Assembly: GCA_017514785.1 (NCBI GenBank)
Contig: JAFWIO010000060.1
Location: forward strand, 1-34,355
Reading direction: 5' to 3'
Length of the DNA stretch: 34,355 bases
From: Eubacterium sp.
GTDB lineage: Bacteria > Bacillota > Clostridia > Lachnospirales > Lachnospiraceae
Under the pieces are notes generated by a model. It was not told the origin of the DNA. It saw nothing but the letters and a program-made list of their open reading frames with translations, and searched no databases. A program made the position numbers and the translations under genes. Position 1 is the stretch's first letter; every line of letters begins with the position of its first letter. This document shows, piece by piece, positions 32,232 to 34,355 of this stretch.

Positions 32232-34241
32232 TTATTTATAGAATTGTGCTACGTAATTATAGTAGCCAATCATCTGTCCTGTATTATTTAAGTTTATAAC
32301 ATTATTAAATCTCACTCGTATAAAATCATCTAACTTTTTCATATACTCATCTGAACTTAGTTTTCCTTGAGCCACAGCGTCTAGTCCCATCTCCCAACTA
32401 GCGGTAAGCTCTGGGTTTAGAAGCGATTTAATTGAACCGTGTACCACGCCAAAGATCATCTCACCCAGCTGAGTTGGTCTAATAACCTGAGTCTTCTTAT
32501 TGAGCTGCAAATACTTGATATTTGTAAGTTTCTTTATTATCTCAGCTCTAGTAGCACTCGTTCCAATACCGGAACCTTTTATCTGTGCTCTTAGGTCTTC
32601 ATCTTCTATCAGCTGACCAGCATTTTCCATGGCCAAAATAAGTGAGCCTGAAGTGTATCTCTTTGGCGGTGTAGTCTCGCCTTCCTTAATGTCAAAACCA
32701 CCCACTTCTAGCTCGTCGCCCTTAGATACATTATACAGTATTTTGAAGAATTCTTCATCTAAAGGTTCATCATTTTCATCTTCATTCTTTTTAGATTTTG
32801 GAACACCAGAAATCTCCATATAACCTTTTTGAACCAAAATCTTAAAGTTTGCATTAAACTGCTCAGTAAAGTTTTCCCCGTCAAAGGTAGATGGCATCTC
32901 TCCCACCAAAGCAGCCTTCTTATAAATGGCTGGTGGATAGAAAATACTTAAAAATCTTCTAACGATAACCATATACACTTTTCTATTAAGTTCACTCTGC
33001 TTTCCTAGTCCACCTAATCCCTGGCCTGTAGGAATAATAGCATAATGATCTGTAATCTTTTTATCATTTACATACTTTGTGCTCTCAAGTCCTTCATACA
33101 TTTTGTTATCCAAAATGTTTTTAGCAAATGCTGCACAAGGTGTGTATGAAAGTAACCCCTTTATGTTTCTATCAACTTGCTTTGCAACAGCTGTTGATAT
33201 TACTCTTGCATCTGTTCTTGGATAAGTAACTAGTTTGCTCTCATATAGTTGCTGAACAACATTTAATGTGTCAGATGGACTAATCTTAAACATCTTTGAG
33301 CAATCATTTTGAAGCTCTGCCAAATTGTAAAGAAGCGGAGGTTGTTTTTTCTCATCCTTAATATTAAGGCTTTTAACCTTCATCTTTAGCGGTTGGTTTT
33401 CTTCAATACCATTGATTAGTGCCACTGCAGATGTCTTTTCTTTAAAGCCGTTTTCTTTATATAGAAGTGGTGATTCGAAAAACTTAGAACCTTTCTTTGC
33501 CTTCCACTCTGTATCTACACTTCTATCACCAATATCTACATTTGCAATCACTCTATAAAAAGGTGTCTTTACGAAATCTCTAATCTCTCGTTCTCTTTGA
33601 CAAATCATTCCGAGCACGCAAGTCATAACACGACCCACATTGATTGATTTCCATTTACCACCTTTTAAGTAATTGTTAACAGACTGACCATACTTAAGAG
33701 TCAAAAGCCTTGAGAAATTTATTCCCATCAAATAGTCTTCTTTTGCTCTAAGATATGCTGAGTCCGACAAATTATTATATTCACTTAAATCTTTCGCCTC
33801 TTTAATTCCACGAAGAATTTCTTCTTCAGTTTGAGAGTCAATCCAAACACGTTTTTCTGTCTTTCCTTTGACGCCGGCGGCCTGGGCTACCAGTCTATAA
33901 ATATACTCACCCTCTCGTCCAGAGTCAGTGCACACATAAATAGTATCCACATCATCGCGTGTGAGGATACCTTTAACAATCTTGAATTGCTTCTTAACGC
34001 TAGAGATTACTTCGTACTTCCAGTCTTCTGGTATAAAAGGAAGATCTTTAAGATTCCACTTTTTATACTTCTCATCATAAACTTCGGGATAACTCATAGT
34101 CACCAAGTGTCCAACACACCAAGTAACTATTGAATCGTCGCCCTCCATATATCCGTCGCGCTTTGAAGTTTTAAGTTTTAATGCCTTGGCAAACTCATTT
34201 GCCACACTAGGCTTCTCTGCAATATAAACTGTTTTTCCCAT
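32232..34241 (-). CDS. topB: DNA topoisomerase III
   Basis: This is a type IA enzyme that relaxes and decatenates single-strand-containing DNA. The 669 residues begin with a Toprim domain (1-145, IAEKPSVANEF with Glu9, and TDSGREGE at 105-112). The central barrel carries the nucleophile Tyr340 in KLVTYPRTDARVIST. DHYAIIPTG, SGIGTSATRAEII and GLDAVAQGKLS (C-terminal part) also fit TopB. It ends soon after the catalytic core and has no zinc-ribbon tail, which makes it somewhat shorter than the roughly 730 residues of B. subtilis TopB. The ATG has no clear Shine-Dalgarno, and TATAAG lies 8 bases upstream. It is the first gene of the topB-glmS run. Confidence 0.96.
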   Translation of the reverse strand: MGKTVYIAEKPSVANEFAKALKLKTSKRDGYMEGDDSIVTWCVGHLVTMSYPEVYDEKYKKWNLKDLPFIPEDWKYEVISSVKKQFKIVKGILTRDDVDTIYVCTDSGREGEYIYRLVAQAAGVKGKTEKRVWIDSQTEEEILRGIKEAKDLSEYNNLSDSAYLRAKEDYLMGINFSRLLTLKYGQSVNNYLKGGKWKSINVGRVMTCVLGMICQREREIRDFVKTPFYRVIANVDIGDRSVDTEWKAKKGSKFFESPLLYKENGFKEKTSAVALINGIEENQPLKMKVKSLNIKDEKKQPPLLYNLAELQNDCSKMFKISPSDTLNVVQQLYESKLVTYPRTDARVISTAVAKQVDRNIKGLLSYTPCAAFAKNILDNKMYEGLESTKYVNDKKITDHYAIIPTGQGLGGLGKQSELNRKVYMVIVRRFLSIFYPPAIYKKAALVGEMPSTFDGENFTEQFNANFKILVQKGYMEISGVPKSKKNEDENDEPLDEEFFKILYNVSKGDELEVGGFDIKEGETTPPKRYTSGSLILAMENAGQLIEDEDLRAQIKGSGIGTSATRAEIIKKLTNIKYLQLNKKTQVIRPTQLGEMIFGVVHGSIKSLLNPELTASWEMGLDAVAQGKLSSDEYMKKLDDFIRVRFNNVINLNNTGQMIGYYNYVAQFYK

Positions 34242-34249
34242 TTGTCGCT

Positions 34250-34255
34250 CTTATA
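34250..34255 (-). promoter_or_regulatory. Possible topB -10 box, near-leaderless
   Basis: TATAAG on the minus strand ends 8 bases before the topB ATG and comes just after a terminator-like hairpin. No good -35 is visible at 16-18 bases, so this is weaker than the aroA case. Confidence 0.4.
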
Positions 34256-34257
34256 TT

Positions 34258-34285
34258 AAGAGATTAACCTTTCAGCTAATCTCTT
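34258..34285 (-). terminator. Hairpin after the gene upstream of topB
   Basis: A perfect 9-bp inverted repeat (AAGAGATTA / TAATCTCTT, 10-base loop) lies 6 bases after the stop of the partial upstream gene. The following minus-strand bases are AATATAAG, so the T-run is poor. Confidence 0.6.
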
Positions 34286-34291
34286 TTAATA

Positions 34292-34355
34292 CTAATTTAT
34301 TTCATCCAATGTCTGATTATATGAATCCATGAAATGTTCCATAAAGTATTCAATC
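34292..34355 (-). CDS. C-terminal end of an unidentified gene (5' part outside window)
   Basis: The minus strand has an open frame from the window edge to TAG at 34294-34292. It reads IEYFMEHFMDSYNQTLDEIN. A hairpin follows at once, as expected for a gene end. Twenty residues are too few to name the family. Confidence 0.5.
   Translation of the reverse strand, partial: IEYFMEHFMDSYNQTLDEIN

Noticed and set aside
33906-33929. TopB Toprim motif TDSGREGE, with Gly where many topoisomerases have a second Asp.
   Set aside because: As I recall, a Gly at this position is normal in Gram-positive TopB proteins, so it is not evidence of loss of function.
1-34355. CRISPR arrays, insertion sequences, phage genes, toxin-antitoxin or defence modules, tRNA genes.
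   Set aside because: No spaced direct repeats, transposase or integrase motifs, defence domains or cloverleaf sequences were seen. The content is housekeeping genes plus surface proteins.

Overview
The window is AT-rich chromosomal DNA from a low-GC Gram-positive anaerobe. The best fit is a Lachnospiraceae-type member of the Clostridia. The reasons are T-box and TPP riboswitch control, AGGAGG-type ribosome binding sites, an ECF-type ThiT, a 2Fe desulfoferrodoxin, ATP-dependent PEP carboxykinase, a secreted multidomain GH16 glucanase with Thr/Pro linkers, and lysine-rich FN3/Ig surface proteins. I see no tRNA or rRNA gene, CRISPR array, IS element or prophage gene. Species cannot be named from the sequence alone.

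Layout. 1-2404: the 5' part of leuS preceded by a membrane-anchored Ig-like protein with a polylysine tail. 2441-3377: thiT under a TPP riboswitch. 3381-10198: a complete trpEGDCFBA operon under a tryptophan T-box. 10242-12469: an EF-G-like GTPase with its own promoter. 12506-13665 (plus strand): tyrA, fused to an ACT domain. 13719-17909: a 1396-residue secreted GH16 glucanase. 18085-24170: aroA, queA, pheT and pheS, the last two under a phenylalanine T-box. 24214-25087 (plus strand): a YihY/BrkB membrane protein. 25142-26216: a DUF4190-like protein, desulfoferrodoxin and a previously untracked 43-residue membrane protein. 26242-26512: a probable 6S RNA. 26586-28277: pckA with a hairpin-bearing leader. 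28300-34255: a topB-glmS-acyltransferase-LRR protein run. 34292-34355: the tail of one more gene.

Functionally the centre is an aromatic amino acid neighbourhood. aroA makes EPSP on the route to chorismate, the trp operon takes chorismate to tryptophan, tyrA takes prephenate towards tyrosine, and pheST uses phenylalanine. Trp and Phe supply are sensed by T-boxes reading UGG and UUC. Most genes have a strong Shine-Dalgarno site.

The most unusual signal is a set of genes (aroA, yihY, the 437-residue protein, weaker for topB) with a -10 box only 7-8 bases before the ATG and no Shine-Dalgarno. This arrangement predicts leaderless mRNAs. aroA is the clearest case, with a near-consensus promoter buried in the end of queA. 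Other points worth checking are an altered editing-site motif in LeuRS (TTCIET where TTRPDT is usual), non-canonical GTPase motifs in the EF-G paralogue, and the small membrane protein in front of desulfoferrodoxin.
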